Shown here piece by piece: positions 15,807 to 22,104 of a stretch of DNA of 22,410 nucleotides; the first letter of the stretch is position 1; every line of letters begins with the position of its first letter. Origin of the DNA: JBHIAG01 sp046758465 (lineage in GTDB: Bacteria > Acidobacteriota > Terriglobia > Acidiferrales > 2-02-FULL-67-57); contig JBHIAG010000026.1 of the NCBI GenBank assembly GCA_046758465.1, positions 1-22,410 of the forward strand, given 5' to 3'. A program made the translations under genes and the position numbers. A model generated the notes under the pieces. That model was not told where the DNA came from. It searched no databases and was given only the letters and a program-made list of their open reading frames with translations.

Positions 15807-16814
15807 ATGCCGGCACCGCAGGAACAGAAGATCCTGGAAACCTTTCGCCAGGGCAAAGCCCCTGCCGCCGTGAAGCGTGCGGCCGCGCGCGGCACGATGC
15901 CGCTCGCCGCCGACGAACTTCTGGAGATTCTCGTCCTGCTGACGCGCGACCCCGATCCTACCTGCAGCGAGGTGGCGCAGCAGACACTGGCCAGTTGGCC
16001 CGCAGAAAAATGCACCCAGCTCCTCGCCGCTCCGCACGTCTCGTCGGAAACGCTCGGGTACTTCGCCCGCCAGGCGACCCTCGCCAACGGCATTGCGGCG
16101 GTCATCGCGGCTCATCCTAATGCCTCCGACGAAGTGCTGGCGGCCGTGGCACCCCACCTCTCGCTGGAGCAACTCACGCCCCGCCTCACGGCACCCGACC
16201 GCTTGCTGAGCTTGCCCTCCTTCGTCGCCGCGGTTTTGACGCGCTCCGACCTGCCGGCCGAACTGCGTACGCGCTTGGAGGCGCTACGAGCCGAACAGCA
16301 AAAGAAAGGACAGGACTCGGCCGCAACCCCCCTGGCGGCGGCGCAAGCAGAGGTACCCGAGGCCAAAAAGAAGATCGACAAACACGAGCGCATCAGCCTG
16401 ACCCAAAAGCTCGCGCGGATGGGTGTGTCCGAGCGTGTCCAGCAAGCCCTGAAGGGAAGCAAAGAGGAGCGGTTGGTTCTGGTACGGGACCCGGCTAAGG
16501 CCGTCTACCGCGCCGTCTTGCAGTCCCCCAAGCTGACCGACAGCGACGTTGAGTCCTTTGCAACTATGAAAAATGTGGCCGAAGAAGTCATGCGCATCAT
16601 CGCCAGCTCGCGCCACTCCATGAAGAACTACATCGTCGTCCGCAACCTGGTCAACAATCCCCGGTCGCCGCTGGATGTGTCGCTGCCGCTGCTCAATCGC
16701 CTCACCAATCAGGACCTGAAATTTCTCACCATGAACCGCAACGTCCCCGAAACGCTGCGTTCGATGGCCATTAAGCTGCACAAGCAGCGCGGTTCGCAGC
16801 GCGGAGGCAGCTAG
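15807..16814 (+). CDS. Unrecognised all-helical repeat protein coupled to the RodZ-like gene
   Basis: I do not recognise this 335-residue protein. It has no signal peptide or membrane span and is predicted by eye to be almost entirely helical. Two blocks (about 1-160 and 200-330) look like HEAT/LRV-type repeats, with recurring units such as LLTRDPDPTCSEVAQQTLAS, AAHPNASDEVLAAVAPHLS and LVRDPAKAVYRAVLQSPKL. These recall the 'DP...VR..V..NP' pattern of leucine-rich-variant repeats. A charged Lys/Gln/Ala-rich linker (about 160-200) joins them. It starts 5 bases after the RodZ-like stop, so the two are likely co-translated, which suggests a scaffold or partner role near the cell-shape machinery. 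That link is inference. Its stop shares CTAG with the opposing cytidine-deaminase remnant. Confidence 0.8.
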   Translation: MPAPQEQKILETFRQGKAPAAVKRAAARGTMPLAADELLEILVLLTRDPDPTCSEVAQQTLASWPAEKCTQLLAAPHVSSETLGYFARQATLANGIAAVIAAHPNASDEVLAAVAPHLSLEQLTPRLTAPDRLLSLPSFVAAVLTRSDLPAELRTRLEALRAEQQKKGQDSAATPLAAAQAEVPEAKKKIDKHERISLTQKLARMGVSERVQQALKGSKEERLVLVRDPAKAVYRAVLQSPKLTDSDVESFATMKNVAEEVMRIIASSRHSMKNYIVVRNLVNNPRSPLDVSLPLLNRLTNQDLKFLTMNRNVPETLRSMAIKLHKQRGSQRGGS

Positions 16815-17070
16815 CCGCTGCGCTCGAGCCGCGAGCCATCAAACGGCTTCGCCAGCAGGGCTCGACTCCGGACTACCCGCATCTTGCCTTGCAGCTTGGC
16901 CAGGATGACCTCCCTGTCGTTGCACAGTTCCCCGATGATCTGCCAACAGGCTCCACAGGGAGGCGTCAGCCGCGGGTAGCGGCCACCACGGCGAGGCGAC
17001 GCAATTGTCTCTCCCCCGCAGTAACGGCGGTGAAAATCGCCTCCGAGGCAATCGAAAAGCGCCTCGTCAT
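16811..17070 (-). pseudogene. cdd: Cytidine deaminase remnant (frameshifted, N-terminus lost)
   Basis: From an ATG at 17070 that overlaps the nupC stop, one frame reads SEAIFTAVTAGERQLRRLAVVAA and stops at 16966-16968. Another frame continues from about 16972 with LTPPCGACWQIIGEL and VILAKLQGKMRVV, ending with TAG at 16811-16813. PCGACWQ is the cytidine-deaminase zinc motif (PCGxCxQ), and the first piece matches the stretch before it. Joining them needs one extra base near 16966-16975. The N-terminal half (about 50 residues) is absent, and the catalytic Cys-Ala-Glu position reads Ser-Ile-Ala, so even a repaired frame should be inactive. Cytidine deaminase acts on imported cytidine, which fits its place after a nucleoside transporter. 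Confidence 0.8.
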
Positions 17071-18314
17071 AGCAAAATTCCCGCGATGGCCGCCGACATG
17101 AAGTTCGCCAGTGTGCCCGCGATCATGGCGCGGAAGCCCAGTCGGGCAAGGTCACCCCGGCGTTCGGGCACCAGCGCTCCGATGCCGCCAATCTGAATCC
17201 CGATAGAGCCAAAATTGGCAAACCCGCACAGGGCAAAGGTGGCAATGGTGAACGAGCGTGGGTCCAACGCCTGTTTCAATTCGGCCAACTGAGCAAAAGC
17301 GATAAACTCGTTGGTCACCATGCGCAGCCCCATCAAGTTGCCGATGGTGCCGGCGTCGTGCCAGGGCACCCCGATGACCCAGGCCAACGGACGAAACACC
17401 TGGCCGAAAATCTGTTCCAGACTGCTGGGGAAAAACCCCACCCCCAGCGCCGCCAACCCGTTGTGGATGCCTCCCAGCACGGCATTGACGAACGCAATCA
17501 GCGCCAGAAACGCCACCAGCATCGCTGCCACGTTCAACGCCAGGTAAAGCCCATCGGTGGTTCCGCGTGCCGCCGCCCCGAGCACGTTGGGGTCCACCCG
17601 CTCGACAGCCACCTGCACGCGTCCGGCCGTCTCGGGCTTTTGCGTTTCCGGCACAAGCATCTTGGCCATGAGGATGGCTCCCGGCGCAGTCATCACCACC
17701 GCCGTCAGCAGATGCTTGGGCTCGATGCCGAAGGCGATGTAGGCAGCCATCACGCCGCCAGCGACGTGCGCCATCCCCGAGGTCATCACTGTCATCAATT
17801 CCGACTGTGTGAGCCGCCCGAGATAGGGGCGAATCGTCAGGGGCGCTTCGGTCTGCCCCATCCCGAACACCGTGGCCGCCACGTTGACCGACTCGGCGCC
17901 ACTCGCCCCCATCACCCGCGCCATCACCCAGGCAAACACGCGGATCACCCGCTGCATGATCCCGTAGTGGTAGAGGATGGCAAAAAAGGCTGCCACAAAA
18001 ACAATCGTCGGCAACACCTGCAATGCAAAGACACGGCCGAACTGTTGACTGAATTCGCTGGTGTCGAGCCCAAGCTGTCCGAAGACGAACCGCGAGCCTG
18101 CGTAAGAGAGTTCCAAGAAACGTTTCACGACGTCGCCCGCCACGGCCATCGACCCTCGCCCCAACTCGGTCCGCAGCACAAACAGCGCAAACACGAACTG
18201 CAATCCAACGCCCCACAGCAGGGTCTTCAACTGGATAGCGCGGCGGTTAGTCGAAAAGGCGTAGGCGATCCCCACCATCGTTAACAAGCCGACGATTCCC
18301 ATTAAGCGTTCCAT
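17067..18314 (-). CDS. nupC: NupC-type concentrative nucleoside transporter (CNT family)
   Basis: An ion-coupled inner-membrane symporter that imports nucleosides. The 415-residue product is full length with about eight to ten hydrophobic spans (for example 5-22, 28-48, 95-115, 260-282, 365-385). The CNT motifs are present: GMGQTEAPLTIRPYLGRL (nucleoside-binding), MTSGMAHVAGGVMAAY, MVTNEFIAFAQL, and the C-terminal GFANFGSIGIQIGGIGALVP. Nothing suggests decay. It has a strong ribosome-binding site. It sits between remnants of thymidine phosphorylase and cytidine deaminase, enzymes often encoded with it. It may now feed other salvage enzymes encoded elsewhere. Specificity (pyrimidine versus purine) cannot be read directly. 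Confidence 0.95.
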   Translation of the reverse strand: MERLMGIVGLLTMVGIAYAFSTNRRAIQLKTLLWGVGLQFVFALFVLRTELGRGSMAVAGDVVKRFLELSYAGSRFVFGQLGLDTSEFSQQFGRVFALQVLPTIVFVAAFFAILYHYGIMQRVIRVFAWVMARVMGASGAESVNVAATVFGMGQTEAPLTIRPYLGRLTQSELMTVMTSGMAHVAGGVMAAYIAFGIEPKHLLTAVVMTAPGAILMAKMLVPETQKPETAGRVQVAVERVDPNVLGAAARGTTDGLYLALNVAAMLVAFLALIAFVNAVLGGIHNGLAALGVGFFPSSLEQIFGQVFRPLAWVIGVPWHDAGTIGNLMGLRMVTNEFIAFAQLAELKQALDPRSFTIATFALCGFANFGSIGIQIGGIGALVPERRGDLARLGFRAMIAGTLANFMSAAIAGILL

Positions 18315-18321
18315 GGTTTTG

Positions 18322-18326
18322 CCTCC
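18322..18326 (-). promoter_or_regulatory. Ribosome-binding site of nupC
   Basis: On the minus strand a perfect GGAGG lies 7 bases before the nupC ATG (18312-18314). It is the strongest Shine-Dalgarno in the right half of the window and fixes the nupC start. Confidence 0.65.
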
Positions 18327-18344
18327 GTGGAAAGTGAAGCCGAA

Positions 18345-18686
18345 TTAGGCCAGCGTCTTGAAAAGGAGTGCGGTGGGAGTGGGCGGAGCCGAATCTGGGG
18401 TCAGCGCCGTTATGAGCAGGGGAAGCGCAGCGTCCAGCCGCTTGGGGTCGTTGTAGTGCGGCAAGCGGGAAAGGTCGCGCACCTGGACCGAACCGAGCAC
18501 CCCCTCGGGTAAGTCGCAAGTCTCGCGGGGCAACATCCCGCGCCAGTACACCGCCATCAGCCACGCGGCCATCGGGTAGTCGGGGATTTGGCTCCGCATG
18601 TGACGCTCGATGAAGAGGAAAATTTCTTCTCGCCTCAGTCCCCTTCCGTCACGTTTCTTTCGGATCAGTTCGCGCGCGCGCACCAA
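18345..18686 (-). pseudogene. deoA: Thymidine/pyrimidine-nucleoside phosphorylase remnant (N-terminus only)
   Basis: From a TTG at 18686 (or GTG at 18683), the first 58 or so residues match the N-terminus of thymidine or pyrimidine-nucleoside phosphorylase: RARELIRKKRDGRGL, then EEIFLFIERHMRSQIPDYPM and AAWLMAVYWRGMLPRET. The family is about 430 residues; here the reading frame leaves the family after RGMLPRETCDL and ends 55 residues later. The phosphate- and nucleoside-binding core (KHSTGGVGDK region) is missing, so it cannot be active. The foreign tail (VRDLSRLPHYND) faintly recalls NADPH-dependent FMN reductases. It begins 19 bases after the metallophosphoesterase stop, with GGAG upstream, and precedes nupC. 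The same frame is open to 18851, but that part overlaps the phosphoesterase gene. Confidence 0.78.
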
Positions 18687-18705
18687 GGAGGCAGGCTCCG
18701 ACCGC

Positions 18706-19500
18706 TCAGGGCTGGGCGCGGCGCGATCCGCTGCTCGGACGGAATTGCAGCAAAGGAATCTCCGCTGGACAGCGGAAGCGAATGGGCAGAATGACGGTCC
18801 CGAGACCACGGCTGATGTAGAGTTGCGTGCCATTGAATTCCTGCCAGCCATGCGCGAAGGGCAAACTCAAACCGCGTGTCGCGGCTAGCCGCCGTAGACG
18901 CCCTAGCCCCACCTGTCCGCCGTGAGTGTGACCGGAGAGTACCAGCTTGATATCGTAGGCAGCGGCACAGGGTAAGATGGCGGGGTTATGGCAGAGAAGA
19001 AAGGTGGTTGCCTCAGTGCCCACACCCTGCAGGGCCTGGCGAAGGTTGGCTTCAGCGTCGCGCACGCCGTCCACGCCGGCCACGCACAGGCTCGCCGAGT
19101 CTCGGGCCACGCGCACGTGGCGGTTGCGGAGAACTTCGATGCCGTGGTGCGCCAGGGCTGCAACCACACGGTTGGCGCCCACGCGGAAGTCGTGGTTGCC
19201 CAGCACCGCAAAGACCCCCAACGGGGCACACAGCCGGCCCAACACTTCTGCCACCGGCTCGATGTACTTCCGAGAATGGCTAACAAAGTCGCCCGTAAGC
19301 GCGACCAGATCAGGTTCCAAACGGTTGGCGAGTTCGACGGCAGCCGCCACGTGTTCGAGCGGCATATATAGCCCGTGGTGGATGTCGCTCAACTGGGCCA
19401 GCCGCAGGCCTGTGAACGCAACCGGCAGGCGCGGGACTTCTATTTGCCAGTGCGTGACTTCAATCGCATAAAGTCGCCGACGGCCGCGCGCTCTACGCAT
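18706..19500 (-). CDS. Metallophosphoesterase (YaeI-like)
   Basis: A calcineurin-like phosphoesterase with a two-metal site. All metal ligands are visible: QLSDIHHG (Asp39, His41), LTGDFVS (Asp71), VLGNHDF (Asn102, His103), CHNP (His171) and SGHTHGGQ (His191, His193). The order and the long GHTHGGQ block resemble the YaeI/LpxG group that cleaves UDP-2,3-diacylglucosamine or related pyrophosphate lipids. The usual N-terminal membrane span is missing, and the first 20 residues are basic (RRARGRRRLY). The substrate is therefore uncertain. It ends 19 bases before the thymidine-phosphorylase remnant. Confidence 0.87.
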   Translation of the reverse strand: MRRARGRRRLYAIEVTHWQIEVPRLPVAFTGLRLAQLSDIHHGLYMPLEHVAAAVELANRLEPDLVALTGDFVSHSRKYIEPVAEVLGRLCAPLGVFAVLGNHDFRVGANRVVAALAHHGIEVLRNRHVRVARDSASLCVAGVDGVRDAEANLRQALQGVGTEATTFLLCHNPAILPCAAAYDIKLVLSGHTHGGQVGLGRLRRLAATRGLSLPFAHGWQEFNGTQLYISRGLGTVILPIRFRCPAEIPLLQFRPSSGSRRAQP

Positions 19501-19519
19501 TCTCTGTCCTAGCGAACCG

Positions 19520-19535
19520 GTGGGAGCGCTCCCAC
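19520..19535. repeat. Perfect 16-bp palindrome between phosphatase genes
   Basis: GTGGGAGCGCTCCCAC is fully self-complementary and sits in the 76-base gap between the inositol-monophosphatase-type gene and the metallophosphoesterase gene. No T-run follows on the minus strand, so a simple terminator is not supported. It may be a dispersed palindromic element, an mRNA processing hairpin or a protein site. Confidence 0.5.
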
Positions 19536-19576
19536 TCTACCATCGCCCTCGAAAGATTGCAAAACGCCCCGCAGGC

Positions 19577-20368
19577 TCAGGGAGGCGCCGCCTCGGCAGC
19601 CACTTCGATGAGCACGTGCCTCATTTCTGCGTGGATATGGCGGTTCGTGGCCAGAAGCTCTTCATGGTCGAGCCGAAAGGCCCGTCCTTGGAAATCGGTC
19701 ACCTCGCCCCCCGCTTCCCGCACCAGCAGCACGCCTGCGGTGGTGTCCCAGGGATTCAGGTTGAGTTCCCAGAAACCGTCAAAGCGGCCGCACGCAACGT
19801 AGCAGAGGTCAAGCGCCGCCGAACCATCCCGGCGCACGCCATGCGTCAGTTGGGTGAAGCGGTGAAAATAGGCGACATTCGGATGCCGCTGTCGCTTGCG
19901 CGTGGGAAAGCCCGTGGCCACCAGACTTTCACCGAGGCGTGGAGCCGAAGAAACCCGTATCGGTTGCTGGTTCAGCCAGGCGCCCTCGCCCGCGGCCGCG
20001 TAGAACATCTCTTCGTGCACGGGGTCGTAGACAACACCAACTTGGATTTCGTCGCCGCGGGCCAGCGCCAGCGACACCGCAAAGACAGGATAGCTATGCG
20101 CAAAATTGGTCGTCCCATCCAGCGGGTCCACGTACCAGCAATACTCGCTCCGACCCTCACGCCGGCCGCCTTCTTCGGCTACGATGGCATGGGTGGGGCA
20201 CAGCAGGTGGAGCCGCTCGACAATCAACTCCTCCGACTTGCGGTCGGCCACGGTCACGATGTCCGCTTCTGCCTTGTATTCGACTACCGGCCGCCGGTGA
20301 AACTCGGCGAGCACCAGCCGGCCAGCCTCCTGCGCTATCGCGCGTGCCACTTGCAGATAGTTGTTCAT
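19577..20368 (-). CDS. Inositol monophosphatase family protein (SuhB-like)
   Basis: A Mg2+-dependent, Li+-sensitive-type sugar phosphatase. The metal-binding sites are intact: EEGG (65-68), DPLDGTTNFAH (81-91) and PWDTTAGVLLVREAGG (206-221). The last has Thr-Thr where most members have x-Ala. Length 263 is normal. The best family match by eye is SuhB/inositol-1-monophosphatase, but relatives act on histidinol phosphate, fructose-1,6-bisphosphate or PAP, so no symbol is given. The ATG overlaps the stop of the VWA gene by four bases (ATGA), which implies coupling. It precedes another phosphoesterase in the same direction. Confidence 0.92.
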   Translation of the reverse strand: MNNYLQVARAIAQEAGRLVLAEFHRRPVVEYKAEADIVTVADRKSEELIVERLHLLCPTHAIVAEEGGRREGRSEYCWYVDPLDGTTNFAHSYPVFAVSLALARGDEIQVGVVYDPVHEEMFYAAAGEGAWLNQQPIRVSSAPRLGESLVATGFPTRKRQRHPNVAYFHRFTQLTHGVRRDGSAALDLCYVACGRFDGFWELNLNPWDTTAGVLLVREAGGEVTDFQGRAFRLDHEELLATNRHIHAEMRHVLIEVAAEAAPP

Positions 20369-21285
20369 TCGGGACGGTGCCAGTAGCCCTTGCGGTGCCG
20401 CACCACGTATCCACCACCCAGGATACGCACTTCGATGCGGTGGAAGTCGTCACCCACGCTGTGAGCCAGCGGATGATAGCCGAGCAAGTATTGCGTGCGC
20501 AATAATTCGCTGAGCATCCGGAATGACCGGTCGAGTTCCTCCACGCCACCGGGGAAAAACACCTGGCCGCCCGTCATCTCGGCCAGCGCGATGAGCACGT
20601 GCTCGCCACGCACGCTGCGTCCGGATTCGCCTGGAATCGGCTGTACCACCAAAGAAAAGACAGCGACCTCAGCTTCCTGCGCGGCCTGCAGGGCCGCAGC
20701 GAAGTCGCGTTTGCTGGTCGTGTCCGTCCCGTCCGAGACGATCACCAACACTCGCCGACCTTCGCGCTTGCGCAGCTTGTCCGAGATCATCACAATCGCA
20801 TCGTAGAGGGCCGTTCCCGCCTTGGGCTTCAATTTCTGCAACCCTTTCTCCAGTAAGGAAAAATTGCTGGTGAAGCCCGCGCGGCGATGCACCCCGCCGG
20901 AAAATTCGTAGAGCGCCGCCAAGTCCTGTAGCCGCAGTACCTGGCGGATAAAGCGTGCCGCCGCCGCCTGCTCGCTGCGCAACACACCCATTGTACTCAA
21001 GCTTGTATCTATCATGAGCACGAGTTGCAACGGCATCGCCGTCTGCCTTTCGAACACAGCCAGCGGTTGCAACTTGCCATTCTCATAGACTTCGAAAGCG
21101 TCCCGCTCGAGGTCTGTCACGGGTTCGCCCTCCGGCGAGATCACACTGGTCGGCACCAGCACGAGATTCACGTTGACTTTCAAACGGTACTCGCTCGGAG
21201 TCTGGGCCTGCAGAGGGACGCGAGCGCTGGCGGTCACTGCCAGCAGTGCCAGAGCAATCAGGGGAGCCTGTGGGGTACGATTCAA
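20365..21285 (-). CDS. Secreted VWA-domain protein of the acidobacterial type
   Basis: Von Willebrand factor A domains bind ligands through a metal-dependent adhesion site. From a TTG at 21285 (306 residues) the N-terminus is a signal peptide (hydrophobic 8-20, probable cleavage near 21-27). A beta segment (LRVNVN-like VNVNLVLVPTSVISPEG, about 38-53) is typical of the VWFA-related Acidobacterial family. The VWA domain (about 87-270) has a complete metal site: DTSLS (93-97), Thr158 and SDGTD (Asp185). TTG shares TTGA with the moaDE stop. A longer reading to 21417 overlaps moaDE by over 130 bases and would bury the signal peptide, so it was rejected. Function is unknown; many paralogues are common in this phylum. 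Confidence 0.85.
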   Translation of the reverse strand: MNRTPQAPLIALALLAVTASARVPLQAQTPSEYRLKVNVNLVLVPTSVISPEGEPVTDLERDAFEVYENGKLQPLAVFERQTAMPLQLVLMIDTSLSTMGVLRSEQAAAARFIRQVLRLQDLAALYEFSGGVHRRAGFTSNFSLLEKGLQKLKPKAGTALYDAIVMISDKLRKREGRRVLVIVSDGTDTTSKRDFAAALQAAQEAEVAVFSLVVQPIPGESGRSVRGEHVLIALAEMTGGQVFFPGGVEELDRSFRMLSELLRTQYLLGYHPLAHSVGDDFHRIEVRILGGGYVVRHRKGYWHRPE

Positions 21286-21986
21286 CGATTTGGCTCTGTG
21301 GTGGCCGCTTCGGCGCAGGCTGGGACTTCTCCCTCGACCCAAACCGCGCCGTCCGCGAAGTATTCCTTTTTCCAGATGGGCACCGTGCGTTTGAGCCGCT
21401 CGAGGGCATAGCGGCAAGCATCGAAAGCCGCAGCACGGTGAGCGGCGCTGACGGCGATGAACATAGTGGTTTCGCCGATCGCGAGCCGGCCCAGGCGGTG
21501 TACGATCGCCACGCTGTCGACCGGGTAGCGGCTGCGCATCTCCGCGGCAATTTCCCGCATCTTCTTGAGCGCCATCGGCTCGTAGGCTTCGTAGTCGAGA
21601 TAAAGCGTCTGCTTGCCGCCCGAGTGGTTGCGCACGATGCCATCAAACGTAACCACCGCTCCATCCGCGGGCGCTTTGAGCTGTGGAAGGAACTCCTCCG
21701 GACGAATCACCCCGCGGGTCAGGCGGATCCACTCCTCCGCGCTCCCGCCGCTCACCGGCGGTAGCAACGCAACTTCGTCACCGTGGTGGAGTGGCGCCGA
21801 CACCTCGGCATACTCCTGGTTGACCGAAACGGCCAGGCTGGAACGAAAATCTTGCAAGCGGGGATGCGTACGGCGGTAATGGGTGAGCAGGTCGGCCACC
21901 GACGCACCCTCAGCCAACTCCACCGCTTCTTCGCCGCGGCCCACGATGTCGCGCAACTGCCCGAAGAAAAGAACCTTGACCTGCAT
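21282..21986 (-). CDS. MoaD-MoaE fusion (molybdopterin synthase, both subunits)
   Basis: Molybdopterin synthase puts two sulfurs into cyclic pyranopterin monophosphate to make molybdopterin. Residues 1-81 from the ATG at 21986 are a MoaD ubiquitin-like domain (VKVLFFGQLRDIVG) ending in the functional-type Gly-Gly (80-81). Ser82 begins a MoaE domain (82-234) with VTFDGIVRNHSGG and the catalytic-region RLKRTVPIWKKE. Because MoaD needs a free C-terminal Gly-Gly for thiocarboxylation, the fusion probably needs cleavage after Gly81, as reported for mycobacterial MoaX. A TTG at 22070 would add 28 residues of poor character and lies in the putative -35 box, so 21986 was chosen. It leads the right-hand minus-strand unit; no other molybdenum-cofactor gene is visible. 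Confidence 0.92.
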   Translation of the reverse strand: MQVKVLFFGQLRDIVGRGEEAVELAEGASVADLLTHYRRTHPRLQDFRSSLAVSVNQEYAEVSAPLHHGDEVALLPPVSGGSAEEWIRLTRGVIRPEEFLPQLKAPADGAVVTFDGIVRNHSGGKQTLYLDYEAYEPMALKKMREIAAEMRSRYPVDSVAIVHRLGRLAIGETTMFIAVSAAHRAAAFDACRYALERLKRTVPIWKKEYFADGAVWVEGEVPACAEAATTEPNR

Positions 21987-22041
21987 GGGATTGCTCAACG
22001 CAAAAACTGTGTGACCACTTCTTTCTACCCGGCTCAAACTC

Positions 22042-22070
22042 AGCTTAGCATCGTCTTGCGCCAATATCAA
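22042..22070 (-). promoter_or_regulatory. Weak candidate promoter for the moaDE operon
   Basis: On the minus strand TTGATA (22065-22070) and TAAGCT (22042-22047) are 17 bases apart. The -35 box is good and the -10 box is poor. It would give a leader of about 50 bases before the ATG at 21986. Confidence 0.28.
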
Positions 22071-22088
22071 TTCCGCGCCTCCGGGTGT

Positions 22089-22094
22089 TATTCT
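22089..22094 (+). promoter_or_regulatory. Candidate -10 box of the right-edge receiver-like gene
   Basis: TATTCT lies exactly 10 bases before the GTG at 22105. No good -35 box is seen 16-18 bases upstream. The spacing is the same as at the diguanylate cyclase gene and would again give a near-leaderless transcript. Confidence 0.35.
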
Positions 22095-22104
22095 GTTCGA
22101 TGCT

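Noticed and set aside
17152..18216. A 354-codon minus-strand frame inside nupC
   Set aside because: It is the shifted frame of nupC. The product is Gly/Arg/Asp-rich without membrane spans, whereas the nupC frame has all CNT motifs.
21286..21417. Longer start for the VWA protein
   Set aside because: It overlaps moaDE by more than 130 bases and places 44 basic residues before the signal peptide.
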